Shown here piece after piece: positions 21,812-34,065 of a stretch of 64,000 nucleotides of DNA. The position numbers and the translations under genes are program-made. Every line of letters begins with the position of its first letter. The first letter of the stretch is position 1. Origin of the DNA: Heterobasidion occidentale (taxonomy: Eukaryota; Basidiomycota; Agaricomycetes; Russulales; Bondarzewiaceae); contig JBCAQO010000003.1 in assembly GCA_039111635.1 (NCBI GenBank), positions 2,108,001 to 2,172,000 of the forward strand, written 5' to 3'. The notes beneath the pieces were generated by a model. It did no database searches. It was not told the DNA's origin and saw nothing but the letters and a program-made list of their open reading frames with translations.

Positions 21812-22258
21812 GATATCCTTGACTGATGAATACTGGTGAATAACAGTGTTATACAAGAAGTTGAGAGCTTCGCTATGAGGAATGAGATTGTACGCGTAAC
21901 AGACTGTAACGAGACACTGGGACGCGCGTCGCCACGTGCTCCTTGTGCTTCGATCCAGAACTCATCCAAACCACGAACATACTCAGGGACAATTCGAAAC
22001 TTTTCGCAGCACATATTATCATCACCAGCTGACGGTCAATAGCCAATGCTTAGATCGCAGAACCAGTTCGATGTTTCTCAAGAGTTGGCCACTTGTTTCC
22101 AATCTAACTTTATCCACCTCCCGATTCTTTACCACTGCATTTCTCACAACTATCACAATTGTTACAGTGCATGACGAATGCCGAATTGATACCAATACAT
22201 AGAGATCCTGCACCCTAACCTTAGAAGTTAAATCATATATATGATTGTTCACTGCATA
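21812..22258. other. intergenic region upstream of the proteasome gene
   Basis: About 450 bp between two minus-strand genes. It should contain the promoter of the proteasome subunit. I looked for a perfect GGTGGCAAA proteasome element and did not find one. Confidence 0.45.
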
Positions 22259-23263
22259 TCACGCATTGAGAGGGGCGGTCCTGAGGTAGGACTTCGAAAC
22301 CAATATCAGCCACGGTTGTGACAATGACAGCCGATAAATACATACCTTGTGGGTAGTGAAGTTCGGGAACAGCGTCTTCGCCTCCGCATCGCTGACCGAG
22401 GCATGGACAATGATGATATCTTCGCCCTTCTTCCAGTTGACGGGTGTAGCGATGCGATGCTTGTCAGTCAATTGAAGTGCTGTGGAGAGCCCGTCAACAT
22501 TGTCCAAGACTTTTGATCAAATACCTACAATCGATGGCGCTAGGACGGGATGTTAGCGTCAACACTGTCTGTGATTGGACCAACATAACCTTACCGAATG
22601 ATCTCATCGAAATTGCGCCCAGTGGATGCAGGGTACGAGAGAGTAAGGCGAATCTTCTTCTTTGAGTCGATGACGAAGACAGTGCGAATCTGTTACTGGA
22701 TGAATTCACATTCGGCGAACGGAACTGAGACACAACACATACAGTCAGAGGCAGGCCCTTCTTATCAACGTTAGTCGCGTCTTGTTCATCCAACATGTCG
22801 TACAGCGTCGAGATCTTCCTATCCTCGTCGGCGATCTATCGCACGATACACAATTAGGATGATATTCAGCAGAACAAACATCCGCGACGCACGATGGGAA
22901 ACTGAAGGCCAGTGGAGCCATATTGAGCGCCCCATTCGTTGATATCCTTTACCCATTTGTGATGTGATTCGAGACCATTGGCAGAGAGGCCGATGACCTT
23001 CACACCACGGGCTTCGAAATCAGGAGCACGACGGGCAACTTCCGCCAACTCGGTGGTGCAAACGGGTGTGAAATCGTCAGGGTGAGAGAACAAGACGGCC
23101 TGTTAAAACCCATATTAGATATCGACACTCTCTCAAAGGCAAAGGGCCCATGCTTGATGCGCACCCAGGAATCCCCAATCCACTCGTGGAACTTGATGGG
23201 ACCAGTTGTTGTCTGAGCCTCAAAGTCCGGAGCAGTGCTTCCCAAACGTAGAGAGGGGGCCAT
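22259..23263 (-). CDS. 1-Cys peroxiredoxin (Prx6 type)
   Basis: Minus strand, ATG 23261-23263 to TGA 22259-22261. It reduces peroxides using a single active cysteine, C47, in DDFTPVCTTELAEV. The N-terminal part has APDFEAQTTTGPIKFHEW; the middle has GVKVIGLSANGLESHHKW; after splicing KKIRLTLSYPASTGRNFDE appears, and the C-terminal domain has LTDKHRIATPVNWKKGEDII, all typical of the Prx6 subfamily. The last exon encodes only SYLRTAPLNA. There is no presequence, so it is probably cytosolic. The first 100 residues are split by an intron right after GDSW, and without it the peroxidatic block would be out of frame. Confidence 0.93.
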
Positions 23264-23602
23264 GATTGAAGTGGTCGGGTTAGAGGGAGATAAGAGTTGG
23301 AATGACTCGGACGTCTCTTCCTTTAAATGTTATGGAGAGCATGGCCGGATGCTAAGACGAGTCTGGGAGGCCGGATGGCGGATGGAAGTTGCCTGGGCGG
23401 ATCACTCGCTCATCGCGTCTTCGGTTCTCACGGATTCTCACGAGTCGTCATTCCTGATCGCATTGCGTGCTAGCGACACTAACGCCTTGCCACTTCGTTC
23501 AGTTGTGCATAGTTATATTCTCAAAAAGGAAAAAAAAACATGCCCAAGGATACACGTATACACGCCATTATATAGTCACGAAGATACGCTCATCTCCTGT
23601 TA
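23264..23602. other. intergenic region upstream of peroxiredoxin
   Basis: About 340 bp between the peroxiredoxin start and the SSU72 stop, both minus strand. It should hold the peroxiredoxin promoter. A short A-rich tract occurs near 23526-23540. Confidence 0.45.
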
Positions 23603-24738
23603 TCAATAGTAAGCCACAGCATGGAGGAGACTGTGGGGATGTTTGTCTTGTTGAGATTGCAAGATCTTATCGATGTCTTCGTCGATGTCGTTTGAAGCTT
23701 CGATCTGTGCTCATCCCTGGTCAGCTCAAAAAACTGGTGTGGCGTGAGGATTGCACTACCGCTGCCGCTAAATCAATCATGGCCTTCCCAGCTATAAGGG
23801 CTTCTTCGTGATTATCCTTGATCTCGACATTCACAATGTGGACTACACGATTGAGGTCGCCTCCTCGAGACATCAAGTCTGTGCAAGGTTGTATGCTGTT
23901 TTGAATAAATGTTCAATATTCGGAATCAGAGAGGGACCTACCATCACAGACGGCATCGAAACATCGCTCTTCGCAGGTGATCACAATATCTGCAATTGCC
24001 CGACTTTCCTGCCACCGCTCAGGTGCTAGCTTTATTTTCCGATTACGGTCCAACATCTGTAGCAGCCCGTTGGCTGTGTATCTGGTGGATTTGTAAGACA
24101 GTGTAGGCATCATATGCGCATAGAACCTCACAGTCGAGGATCCTTCGAGTGCAGTTCTTCATAGATGTCATTGTACGGTGTGCCGAATGCGTATATATTG
24201 GGTTTGTCTATGGATGGACCTGGGAGACGAACAGCAGATCCGGTCCCGAACGAGATTACACGATACCCTGCCTTGCTGCAACTCGGTCACAAGACATATC
24301 GAAAGCATGAACGCGAGGGACTGACGATAGCACGAAATGGCCTTCCATCGACCGATTCTACACAGGACATCTGTCACAACTGGATAACCCTCGGCTCCAA
24401 TATGAACGCACCTGATTGCTTGCACAGACAACGCAAAACAACGGCCTCTGCTTATATGCTGGAGCTCCCAGAGAGTCTTCACTGCTTGACTTGGGGGGCG
24501 TAAGTTGCTCAGAAGGAGGGGTAATCTGTCGAGAGGCTGAAGCGACTGCTTGCACAAATGGCTGAGGTGGCGTCGGTGTTGAGTGCAAGGAAGGAGCGTG
24601 TATACTTGGTCTATGGTTTGATGAAGACGCAAAAGTATCGTAAGGCGCCGACGGCGGTTGGACATTTGGATGAGGTTGCTGCAGGCGTAAGTCTTGTTGG
24701 CGCACAAGGCGAGGATCGCGAGCTCTTCGAGGATCCAT
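23603..24738 (-). CDS. SSU72: RNA polymerase II CTD phosphatase SSU72
   Basis: Minus strand, ATG 24736-24738 to TGA 23603-23605, five or more exons. The catalytic loop C-A-S-N-Q-N-R-S (Cx5R) forms only when the intron after SNQ is removed. Downstream blocks are diagnostic: [54 protein letters not shown] and [12 protein letters not shown], and the protein ends [23 protein letters not shown]72 removes phosphate from Ser5/Ser7 of the polymerase II tail within the cleavage and polyadenylation complex. Unusual here is an N-terminal extension of about 115 Pro/Ser/Gln-rich residues before the phosphatase core; yeast and animal forms start almost at the core. Confidence 0.92.
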
Positions 24739-25283
24739 CGGATGCTATTGAAGCAAAGCAAGAGTTAAACACATAGCATATCATAGCTTATGAACGATGT
24801 AGCCTCAGCAGTATCTAGAACATTTGCTAGTCCTCCTCTCGACCCAGCTAACGGTCAGTCACTTGCAGGTCGATCGAGATTCCACTCTGAATCATCACAG
24901 GCGAAACTGAGGAGGTTCGGAAGGGTAATTACCTTGGTTTTTTGGAAAGAGGGAATTGGACTCTTCCTACTTTGGGAGAATACCGTTTTGAGAGCAGAGC
25001 TGATCAGAGCGGAGAGGCCTTGGCCCCGTGACAACTTGTGACATAGTCAAAGTGTCCGTCAAGCCAACGTAACAACTTGTCTTCATGGACGTTGCTCACT
25101 GGTAAGACATCATTTCTCTATCACCCGTTAACCTTCACCGATTAACCTCAATCAACATAGTTCCTGGCAGTAGCAATCTGATTCTGTCGAAAGCCTTAAA
25201 TCATAATAAGTGATAACCCTTGGTATTCAACTCAATAGAGCGGGCAGGTAGGTAATTGATACTGCACCGGAGTAACCTATTTG
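24739..25283. other. divergent intergenic region
   Basis: About 545 bp between SSU72 (minus) and the F-box gene (plus). A short ORF at 24790-25041 has no coding character and is ignored. No motif is recognised. Confidence 0.45.
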
Positions 25284-26930
25284 ATGAGCTTCAGGATGCC
25301 TCGCGACAGATACCATCTCTCTTTGGAAGAAATCACTGCCGTTCGTGATGATATCCGCCGTTACGAGCAAGTTGTCACGTCTATCGATGTGAAGTTAGAG
25401 ACGCTCGCGCGGGAAGCTAGCCTCCTGCGCGCAGACAAGATACGCCATTTAGAACTTATATCAAAATGCAGGGGCGTCCTCACACTAGCTCGTCTTGCCC
25501 CCGACGAAGTACTTGCTCAGATCTTTGAACACTGTGTCGCAGAAAACTGGGCACGGGCTCCTCTTGTTGTGTCTCAAGTCTGCGCCAAATGGAGAAGAGC
25601 AGCGTCGAGCCCCAGGGTATGGGCTAAAGTCCTTCTTACTAGCGATAGCTTGTATCCCATCGGAAGGACGCGCCTTTGGCTATCCAAAGCACTACAATCG
25701 CCGCTCCACGTTGTAGTTGATATCGCTGTGTTGGACTCGCAACTGTTGACTGCCATGGATCTTCTTTTGGACCAGCTTCCACAATGGTACGAATTCACCC
25801 TTCACTCCCGGTTCATGCATCAAGCATGCGATATATTGGCGAGGTGTGCCCGTAGTGCACCAAATCTACGCTCAGTCAGCATCTCTATTTCTGCGACTCC
25901 CTTGCCACCCGGTGAAGGCTCAGATGGGATGCCAAACCTCAGAGTTACTTTCCAAAATGCCCCCCAACTCAGATCCTTTACCTGGACGAGCAACACGTTT
26001 CCCTCCTCTCTCCCTCCTCAGATTTCCGAGCTCACCATCACGCTCCTGCCATCTCCATTCGGGCCTATGCCAGTCCTATGGTTTCTCAAGGTCTTGGCAA
26101 ACCTACCTTCCTTGAAAAATCTCACTCTCACGATCCCTGTCACATTTTCCGAAGTGATCTTCTTCCCGCGTGAACATACGCCCCCGTTTCTTTTATCACG
26201 CCTGGAATCCTTAACAGTCCAAAGCTATCCTGATTTCAACAATATCCTCCTTCATATCCAGACACCCAATCTTTGTCGACTTCATCTTCGGTCCTCGCAA
26301 CCCCCTCTGAATCACCCACACGTAGCAACAGGCGCATCATTATGTCAATTCATCGAATCTGTTTCTCCACCCTTAGAACTCTTGGAGTTATACGACGTCG
26401 ACCTTCCACGGGGCGATTTTATCCGCTGCTTCTTAGGTCTACCCACTCTTCAAGAACTTCGCCTCCACGAAACAGAAATCTCTGATGACGTGTTTGCATT
26501 GATCGCAGAACTTGATGGTCCTTGCCCTCAACTCAGGCGACTCGACTTGCGATGGTGTGAACAGCTGTCCGGCAGTTGTTTGGTCAACCTGATATCGGCT
26601 CGAAATGTGGCCTGTGACATCGCCTATAGCAATCCTGGTTTGCGGCGAATAGAGGAGATCACTCTCGTCAATTGCGCTTTGGTGAAAGAGCGCGACATTT
26701 TGGACCTTGCGAAGGCAACAGTTTGTAGTGTCATAGCGCGGAACCCCGAAGACTACTGTCGTAAGTAAGCCATGGTGTCAACACGAATTTCATTCATTGG
26801 TGGTGTGTCTCAATATCTAGGTTTTCGAGGGTGTTGTAACAACGGTCGCTACCGGCAGCGTCTCCGTTTGAGACACAAGAAAGATTTAGAATCGGCTGAA
26901 AGGAGTGGGATGCGACTCATCCTCGATTAA
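25284..26930 (+). CDS. F-box-like protein with leucine-rich repeats
   Basis: Two exons, 25284-26760 and 26821-26930, give 528 residues. Residues about 10-55 form a charged coiled coil; residues about 60-105 match an F-box (LAPDEVLAQIFEHCVAENW, then VSQVCAKWRRAASSPRVW). The rest is a run of degenerate leucine-rich repeats (LRSVSISI, LKNLTLTIP, LQELRLHETEIS, LRRLDLRWCEQLSGSCL). This architecture is extremely common and expanded in mushrooms. By family knowledge such proteins are substrate receptors of SCF ubiquitin ligases; the target is unknown. The second exon encodes a Cys/Arg-rich tail (CRFRGCCNNGRYRQ). A second ATG lies four codons downstream. Confidence 0.85.
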
Positions 26931-27277
26931 GACTATATCGTACGCTTGCTATCTGCAATAGATCAGAAAGTTTGTGAGCCCAAAGAGCGTGCCAGCAACA
27001 AAGAACGAATTCTAGGATGAAGCGTCCCCCACTTCTCATGAGAATTCCTGCGACGTATCGATAGATAGGGTTGAAGAAAGATCTTCTATTAACTTAGGTG
27101 AAGTAATTCTACAAGGTGCCTCACGTGATGTGAACTTCACGCGTTGTTTGTATTTGTAGCCTCATGCTGTTCGAGCCGAGGTTGGGTTTTGAGTGAACGT
27201 TCATCTTGCTAGCCCGCCGAGAGATTCGTTCTCAAAGTAAGCTTCTTGTATACCAGACAGATATCGAACTGTTCACA
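26931..27277. other. intergenic region
   Basis: About 345 bp upstream of the secreted protein gene. No coding or structural feature is supported. Confidence 0.45.
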
Positions 27278-28207
27278 ATGTCCTCTATTCCGCTCGTCCA
27301 CTGCATGCTGCGCCTTTTTACTCTGTCTTTCCTCGCTCTTTACCCTGCACTCTCTACAGCTGCAACGGCTGGCCAACCCGGGCCTCTCTCCCCCGCCGAA
27401 CTCAAATACTCGAGATCTCACTCTCTTGGGGAGAACTACGTCTTCGACACTCGCGATGGCTGGCAAAGCGTCAACATATCCGACATGCTGTATAAATACA
27501 GTGCATCCACTGGCGAGGCAAACAAGCTTGGAGTCGAAGGTGATAACTATGGATTTGACTCGACTTGGAAGAGATCAGGGAAGAACTACAAGAACAATTC
27601 TGGAAAGAGGCCTGAAGAAAAATCCGGCGGACTGGGAGGCATCGCGGACACCGTGAAGAACATGTTTAAAGGACTGAAAGGCATCGGTAAGGCCCAAGAT
27701 GTCACTATAACATGGTTTGTTGTCTCCCATTCAGGCCCTATACCCTATATCAAGTTAGCGGCCTTACCTGAAATTCTAGGTATACTGGCCATGATCTTGA
27801 GAATCCAAGCTGCTGGTCAGAATCACAGTGGGCGCCGACGGTCCGTACTTTCATAGCAATACCTCAAGATGTCGAAATCTTACTTTTCTCCAGGATGCAT
27901 CCTTCGCGTGCGCACTGACGATGGATGGATGGCAGTCAAAGCCTCAATGTTTTAAATTCTTGGAGCGTGCGTACCGGCTTTCTAGTTCAATAACTCACTA
28001 TCAACGCGATCATACCGCGAATGAACTCTAGTTTGCAACACGCCGAAAAAATGCGTGTTTGTCCGTGTCGTCGACACATGCGCCGGGTGCGCCAAAGGTT
28101 CAAAACACGTCGACCTCACGAAGGCTGCATTCGGTCAATTGGCGGATTTTGACAAAGGCGTGTTAACAGTGCAGATGAGAATGGCCACCGAGCCTGAGAG
28201 CTGGTAA
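27278..28207 (+). CDS. secreted RlpA-like double-psi beta-barrel protein
   Basis: Three exons from ATG 27278-27280 to TAA 28205-28207. An N-terminal signal peptide is clear: basic start, hydrophobic LRLFTLSFLALYPALS, then a small-residue cleavage site (STAATA). A spacer of about 110 Gly/Ser/Asn/Lys-rich residues follows. The C-terminal domain, assembled across introns, has ITWYTGHDLENPSCW, FACALTMDGW, VFVRVVDTCAGCAKGSKHVD and LTKAAFGQLADFDKGVLTVQ, the hallmark of fungal barwin/RlpA-like proteins (G-x-C-x-D-x-C-x-G-C type). The aspartate of VVDTC is present. Such proteins are related to expansins and cerato-platanin-type wall proteins; the substrate is not known. Several cysteines could pair. 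Confidence 0.85.
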
Positions 28208-28397
28208 AGAGTGACTGGCTCGGAAGTGCACACCACGCTGATCATATACACCAGGATCGAGAAACTTTGGGGTCCTAAGGCCAAATAACGCACGCGCCAC
28301 TCACTCACCAACAGACTATACGAGGCGGTTCTGCCTGGAGCAGCTGAATGTGACGATTTGATTTGTAGAACGCCTGTATCACTATGTAGACAATGGA

Positions 28398-31300
28398 TCA
28401 GATGTTTACCCTTTTTCTCTTCTTACCATCTTCGATTCTAGCCCTGACTCTCTCCTCATCCATCACCTCCTCAAAGAACTGGGCCGTTCGCTGGGCATCA
28501 CTTTGGCGCCGGATGTACTGCAAAGCAGCAAGATTGTACCCTATGCTCTGTTTTTGATGGAGTAGAGCTGCACGAAGGTGCCTTCGGAGAGGAATGAGTG
28601 TCGTACGCATGCTTCGAGTGGCGACGATTTGATGGTGATGAGTCTTCAGAAGGAAAAACATGATTCTGGACACGAGTGGAATATTCCATTCCTATAAAAA
28701 AAAGTCAAAATTCTGCAAGATTGGAGAACTGTCTCGGAAACTCACTCTTCGTGCCCAGATGTCTAGGTAGACCATGAGCGACATAACTTTCCCGAATGGC
28801 AACACCAATAAAGCATCTTGCAAGGCTGTCTTTTGTATCCCAGATACAACCTTCAGTACCCAAGCTTCCGGCTCTAGCTCATACGCTGCCAAAAGAGAAT
28901 TTCTCTGTGGAGGCTGCACCTTCATCTGATCTTCCCCCGACAATCCTTCTTTCGCCTTCTCGTACTCAGCAATGACGACGCGTTCGGCATCGGCTAGATC
29001 AAGGGCCTCGCAGATGCGTTCGCCTGCCATGAGCGTTTCTGTCGTCTGTTTTGAAACGCCCGTCGCTTCATTTTGAGCGTGGGCTTGTCCCCCGCTCTCA
29101 GGGTCACCACTGCCTATCGGATGATCTTCGCGATTCATCGTGTCCGCGATACCACTCTCATAGATTTGTTCAAGTTCGCGCTCGCGCTCCTCTTCCAAGA
29201 AGAGCTGACATACAGAAGGCATCCGATATAAGTACAACGGGTTCTTAGACCAGGAATGACTTACGGGATCGTCGAGTTTCTCCCACACTCGTATGGACTT
29301 GTCGTGCGAGCCTGTCACAACAAAATTGCCGAAGTTGCTCACAGCCAGTGCCCACACTTCTCCATGGTGACCCTCGAGTTTCTGTATGTTCTCGAACTAG
29401 AGACAGACCACATTTTAGCAAGTAGCGCTTGACGCATCTATCAATGAAATGAACCTTGTCCCCATCCCAGTATTTGACCATACTATCCTTGCCGACGGAC
29501 CAAAAATAGTGGCTTTTTTTTTCGAAGAGCACCTGCATCACGCTTTCTTCGTGGGCGAATATCGATTTGTGACAGTCACCGAAGTCGAGGCCCCAAATCT
29601 TGACATTCTTGTCCGCAGAACATGTCACGATGAGTTTGGAATCACTAGAGATGTCCATGGAGAGCACTGGTAACTAGATAATCGTAGAAAGATTGTCAGG
29701 GGCCGAGTCGAGGGAGGACGAGCTGTAAAACTGGCCTTGTGTCCATACAATGAAAGGAAAAATTTAAGTGAATCTTGATGGAATACTTTTACGGTCGAGT
29801 CTAGCAAAGCAACAGCCAAAAGCTTTCCATTGGGGCTGTACCGGACAGAAAGTACATCATCAGTCATTTTCAATGTGCGGGTATGCACGAGAGATATATT
29901 CCGTCCGGTATGCGACTGCATAGCCAAGTAAGAATGCATCGGTTGGCGAGTGAAGGAAATATTTACCTTGGTTCCATCGGCATCTCGCCATTCAAAGTCC
30001 CAAAACTTGATATCCTTATCCGCACTTCCAGTCACGAGAGCCTGCTCATCGAATCTGACGTGCATCGACCAAATGGTGCTGGAATGAGCTTTGATTGTCT
30101 CAATAAGAGACGACGAAGACAAGTCATAGATCAGAATCTCTCCAGCCTTGGTACCGACTGCGATCTACAAGAGGTCAGCATCAACCATGTCCTTGTAATC
30201 GAGGAACAGAGACCTTACATGTCGATCACCAGGGAGGAATGTGCTGCAAATGGCATGGCCGCATTCCAATGTCCGAATACAAGAAGTAGTTTTCATGTTC
30301 CAGATCTTCAGAGAGCCTAACTCACGCGGATGAGCCGGCTGGTGTTCGAGAATAGAAACTGTGAGGTTTTACCATTCGACGCTGATGCTAGTAATGCATC
30401 GTCTGAGCTCAGTGACAGCGTGCGGATATCTGTCCTGTGACCTGGAACATCAAGGGAGAATAATCTGGCAGCTTCTGGAGGCCCTCTTTGATCTTTACGG
30501 GCTGAGGGATGTTGTGCACCTCAAGCGCATTGTTTGATAATGACAAGAATAACTATGAACGTTAGGAGGGTAAACTTCGATAAGTTTATCATGAGTTGTT
30601 TGGGAATTAATCTTCTGACCTGAATGCCTCCTTTAGTAGTTGTACTTTCGTTCTCGAAGGCGAACGACCTGATTTTGCCGCTAGCTCTCACGACCAAGTA
30701 GGGGGTGAACAAATCCGCCATTTCTATGGTCTCGTCGGCAACTGTTTCACCTTGGGCATCAAGCAACCCCTTCTCTCTTGTCTTCTCCTTTGCTCGCTTC
30801 CTTCGCCGTGCTTGCTTCTTGCGTACCTCGTCCTCTGTACGAATACGAAAGATCTCGACAGAACGCTCATGAGATTGGACAGCAAGATAAGGAAGGACGG
30901 GGTGGAAACAGATTTGGGTGACACGATGTTGCGACGCAAGAGGTATGGTTGTGACTGCATGGATGGCCTTCGGAACCTACAGTAAAAAAATGCGGAGGGA
31001 GTAAATGTATATGCGTTCTATACAGATGGAAGATGCCTACTTCTCCTGACGACGTTTCTTTAAGGCCCCCTTGCAGCGCTTCATGATCTATTTTCCATAT
31101 CTTCATCTCACCTTCACTGCTTCCAGTAAAGACGAGATTCTGCTCCGGGTTGATGTCTAGCGTCCATACTTCCGCGCGATGGGCTACAACAGTTTGAATA
31201 CAGTGCTGAGTCGATAGATCCCAAAGCTTCACAAAAGTATCTTTAGAAGAAGTGATGATGAAACCGGCGTTGGTGACTCTCGAAGTGGACGGCATGGTCG

Positions 31301-31919
31301 ATTGTACGTTTGATATAAAGCGAATGGTAGTCACTTGGTCCCGATGACCGCGTAGCTAATATGCGAAAAGTCTCCTCGGTCATGAGTCGGAGAAGTTTAT
31401 AATACGAGGCTCACCTAAAAAGGCCTGCTTCGCCTATCACATCCCAAAGAATGACATCTGTGTCTTGCGACCCCGAAGCTAGTCTGGCACCAGCTTGGTC
31501 GAATGCGAGTGCCGTGATAGCCTTTTTGTGACCATTGAACGTGGAAACGACCGAATGCGCGGACGCGCTCCAAAGTCTGATGGAGCCATCGGAATATCCG
31601 ACAGCAAAAATATCTTTTCGTGGAGAACGGGTGATGTAAGTGACCTCTGCTCTGTGACCGGTTTCGTGCCACATCGCGAGCTAATATTCATTAGCAATGA
31701 CCATGCGTGAAGCCGCAGAGCTCACCATCTGGCCTTTTTTCACGTCCCACACTAGAACATCTTCCAGAGCAGGGACGTAGGCGACCTTGCCATCGTACAC
31801 GGCGTTAGAGCCAGGGCTGCAGACAAGACCAAACGCCTAGACGGTTGTCAGATGCAGTATATATCATGAATGACAGCAAATACCTGTGTCGGGCCGTGTC
31901 TCGAGTAGCTCTGCACCAT
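28398..31919 (-). CDS. UTP12: U3 snoRNP / SSU processome WD40 protein UTP12
   Basis: Minus strand, ATG 31917-31919 to stop at 28398. The first exon encodes [12 protein letters not shown], the usual start of UTP12 (yeast Dip2, human WDR3). At least ten WD40 repeats are visible (for example [82 protein letters not shown]) forming two propellers. A helical UTP12 domain ends the protein, with a basic tail (GKKRKRVNI). Between the propellers is a charged linker with [14 protein letters not shown]. It works in the nucleolus in the UTP-B module for 18S rRNA processing. The divergent aminopeptidase gene starts only about 138 bp away, so they share a promoter region. Confidence 0.93.
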
Positions 31920-32057
31920 CTCGATGTTGGTGGGACGTGCAACTTGATTTTCCGATATCTATTTTGGACACGCCGTTAAAATTTCCCACGGCTGCTCCGA
32001 GTATAGCCAGTGTATAGCCAATGCAAGTATTCGCTCGCGTCCGTCGAGCCTGTAGAC

Positions 32058-33870
32058 ATGATGCTCTATCCGTCCGCTCCAGAAGCTGCAACTAGATTTC
32101 TGAACTTCGTCAATGCATCGCCTACTCCTTTTCATGCCGTACATAACGCTATAGTGCGCTTGGAAACAGCGGGCTTTCATAAGGTACATCAGCCTGGGCT
32201 ACTCTTGAAGTCACTTATCGATCTCCGCAAGGTTAGGTCAGAGAAGCGGATAATTGGGAAAATGAACTAGAGCCTGGTGGAAAATACTATTTTACGAGGT
32301 AGCACATATGTTTCGACCATCTGATATCCAGGTACTCAACTGTATCATTTGACAGAAATCAAAGCGCACTACTCGCCTTCACTATCCCACAAAAATGGCA
32401 ACCTGGTGCAGGAGTATCCATTGTTGCCACGCATGTCGACAGCCCCAATCTTCGTGTAAGCATTCAATATTCCGTCATCTCGATTACCCCCAGTAGAGCC
32501 GTCTGACTAGTAGTGGCCAGGTGCGCCCCGTCTCAAAACGTACCGCATCTGGATACCTTCAAGTCGGCGTTGAGACTTACGGAGGAGGTATCTGGCACTC
32601 TTGGTTTGATCGTGACCTTTCTTTAGCTGGTCGTGTCGTCGTTGCGAGCAAGAGTGCTGGCTACTCAACCAAACTCGTCAAAATCGAGGCACCTCTTCTC
32701 CGTATTCCCACTCTCGCTATTCACTGTGAGTGTGCAACTTCAGCCTCGTAGACCCAACTAAATTTCCGATCAGTGGACAGAACCGCCAACGACACCTTCA
32801 AGTTCAACCAGGAGACCGAATTTGTACCTGTGCTAGGTCTTTTGTCCTCCCAGTTGAATGCGCCCAAAGGGCGCAAGAGCAACGATGCATCAAAAGAAGA
32901 TGGAATGCTGGAGCCAACTTCAAGTATTCAAGCGAATCACCACTCTGTGCTTTTGGGTACAATCGCTGGAGAACTGCAGATCCAACCCGCTGACATACAT
33001 GACTTTGAGCTGTCTGTACAGTCACCTGCAATCACGACGTCATCCTTCTAACTTCATCTTCTCTAGACAGCTATACGATACTCAGCCTTCCGTTCTCGGA
33101 GGCTTGAATAACGAATTTATATTCAGTCCAAGATTAGACAACCTGGTCTCCTCGTGAGTTCCTCCACGTCTGTGTCATTGCTATGATCCTGAACTCGTAC
33201 AAGTTTCTGCGCTGTTGAAGCACTCTCTGGAGTGGTCTCTAGCAACTCCTTCCCTACCTTGGAAGGCAATGTCAACTGCATCGCGCTCTTCAATCATGAA
33301 GAAATCGGTAGCGTTTCTAGTACTGGCGCTGAATCCTCACTCATCCCATCTCTGCTCGAGCGTCTGTCTCCGTCGCCCTCACAGTTGGCTCAATCGATAG
33401 CCAAGTCTTTCCTCATCTCGGCTGATATGGGCCATGCCATCAATCCCAATTACCCCAACAAACACGAAGAAAATCACAAACCATATATGAACGGTGGCAT
33501 CGTGATCAAGACAAATGCAAAGCAACGATATGCCAGTGATGCTATTGGGGCCTTCATCATCAAGAAGCTCGTCGAACAGAAGGGCGGGAGGGTACAAGAG
33601 TATGAAATCAGGAACGATATGTAAGTCTTCTTCCTCTTCCTCTCTATGTTGTACATGCCATTCCTGACCTTTTACAGGGCATGTGGTTCAACCGTTGGGC
33701 CATTGCTGTCTAAGATTGGTGTGCGGACAGTTGATGTGGGCAATGCCATGCTGTCTATGCATTCAATCAGGGAAACCGCAGGGTCTCGAGATGTCCAACA
33801 CGCGATCGACCTTTTCAGCTCGTTTTTCGAAGGGTTTGCTGCTCTCGACGCCAAATTGACTGTCGATTGA
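32058..33870 (+). CDS. APE4: aspartyl aminopeptidase, M18 family
   Basis: Seven or so exons from ATG 32058-32060 to TGA 33868-33870. It removes N-terminal Asp/Glu from peptides using two metal ions. Key blocks: [14 protein letters not shown] near the start; [18 protein letters not shown] (first metal histidine and aspartate); [39 protein letters not shown] (catalytic glutamates); [20 protein letters not shown] (metal ligand Asp and following His); and [15 protein letters not shown] near the end with the last histidine. The order and size (about 480 residues) match cytosolic/vacuolar M18 enzymes; no presequence is visible. A second ATG follows directly, so either may start translation. Confidence 0.93.
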
Positions 33871-34065
33871 CTCAGGACCAGAAGTCAATCGAGCCTATAT
33901 AGTGATGACAATTTGCAAACGCGACGGTTCAAGTTGACGAAGCTATTGCGGCTAGAAAGTACAAGAGGACAATAATACAGTAGCGTTGCAATAACATAAG
34001 TACTTTTTGTGACCTGCTCTCCTGAGAAATTTGCGAGGACGCTGAGAAAGAGGCTTGGTGACTTA

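Noticed and set aside
24790..25041. 83-residue plus-strand ORF upstream of the F-box gene
   Set aside because: No conserved sequence or coding bias; it lies in a divergent promoter region.
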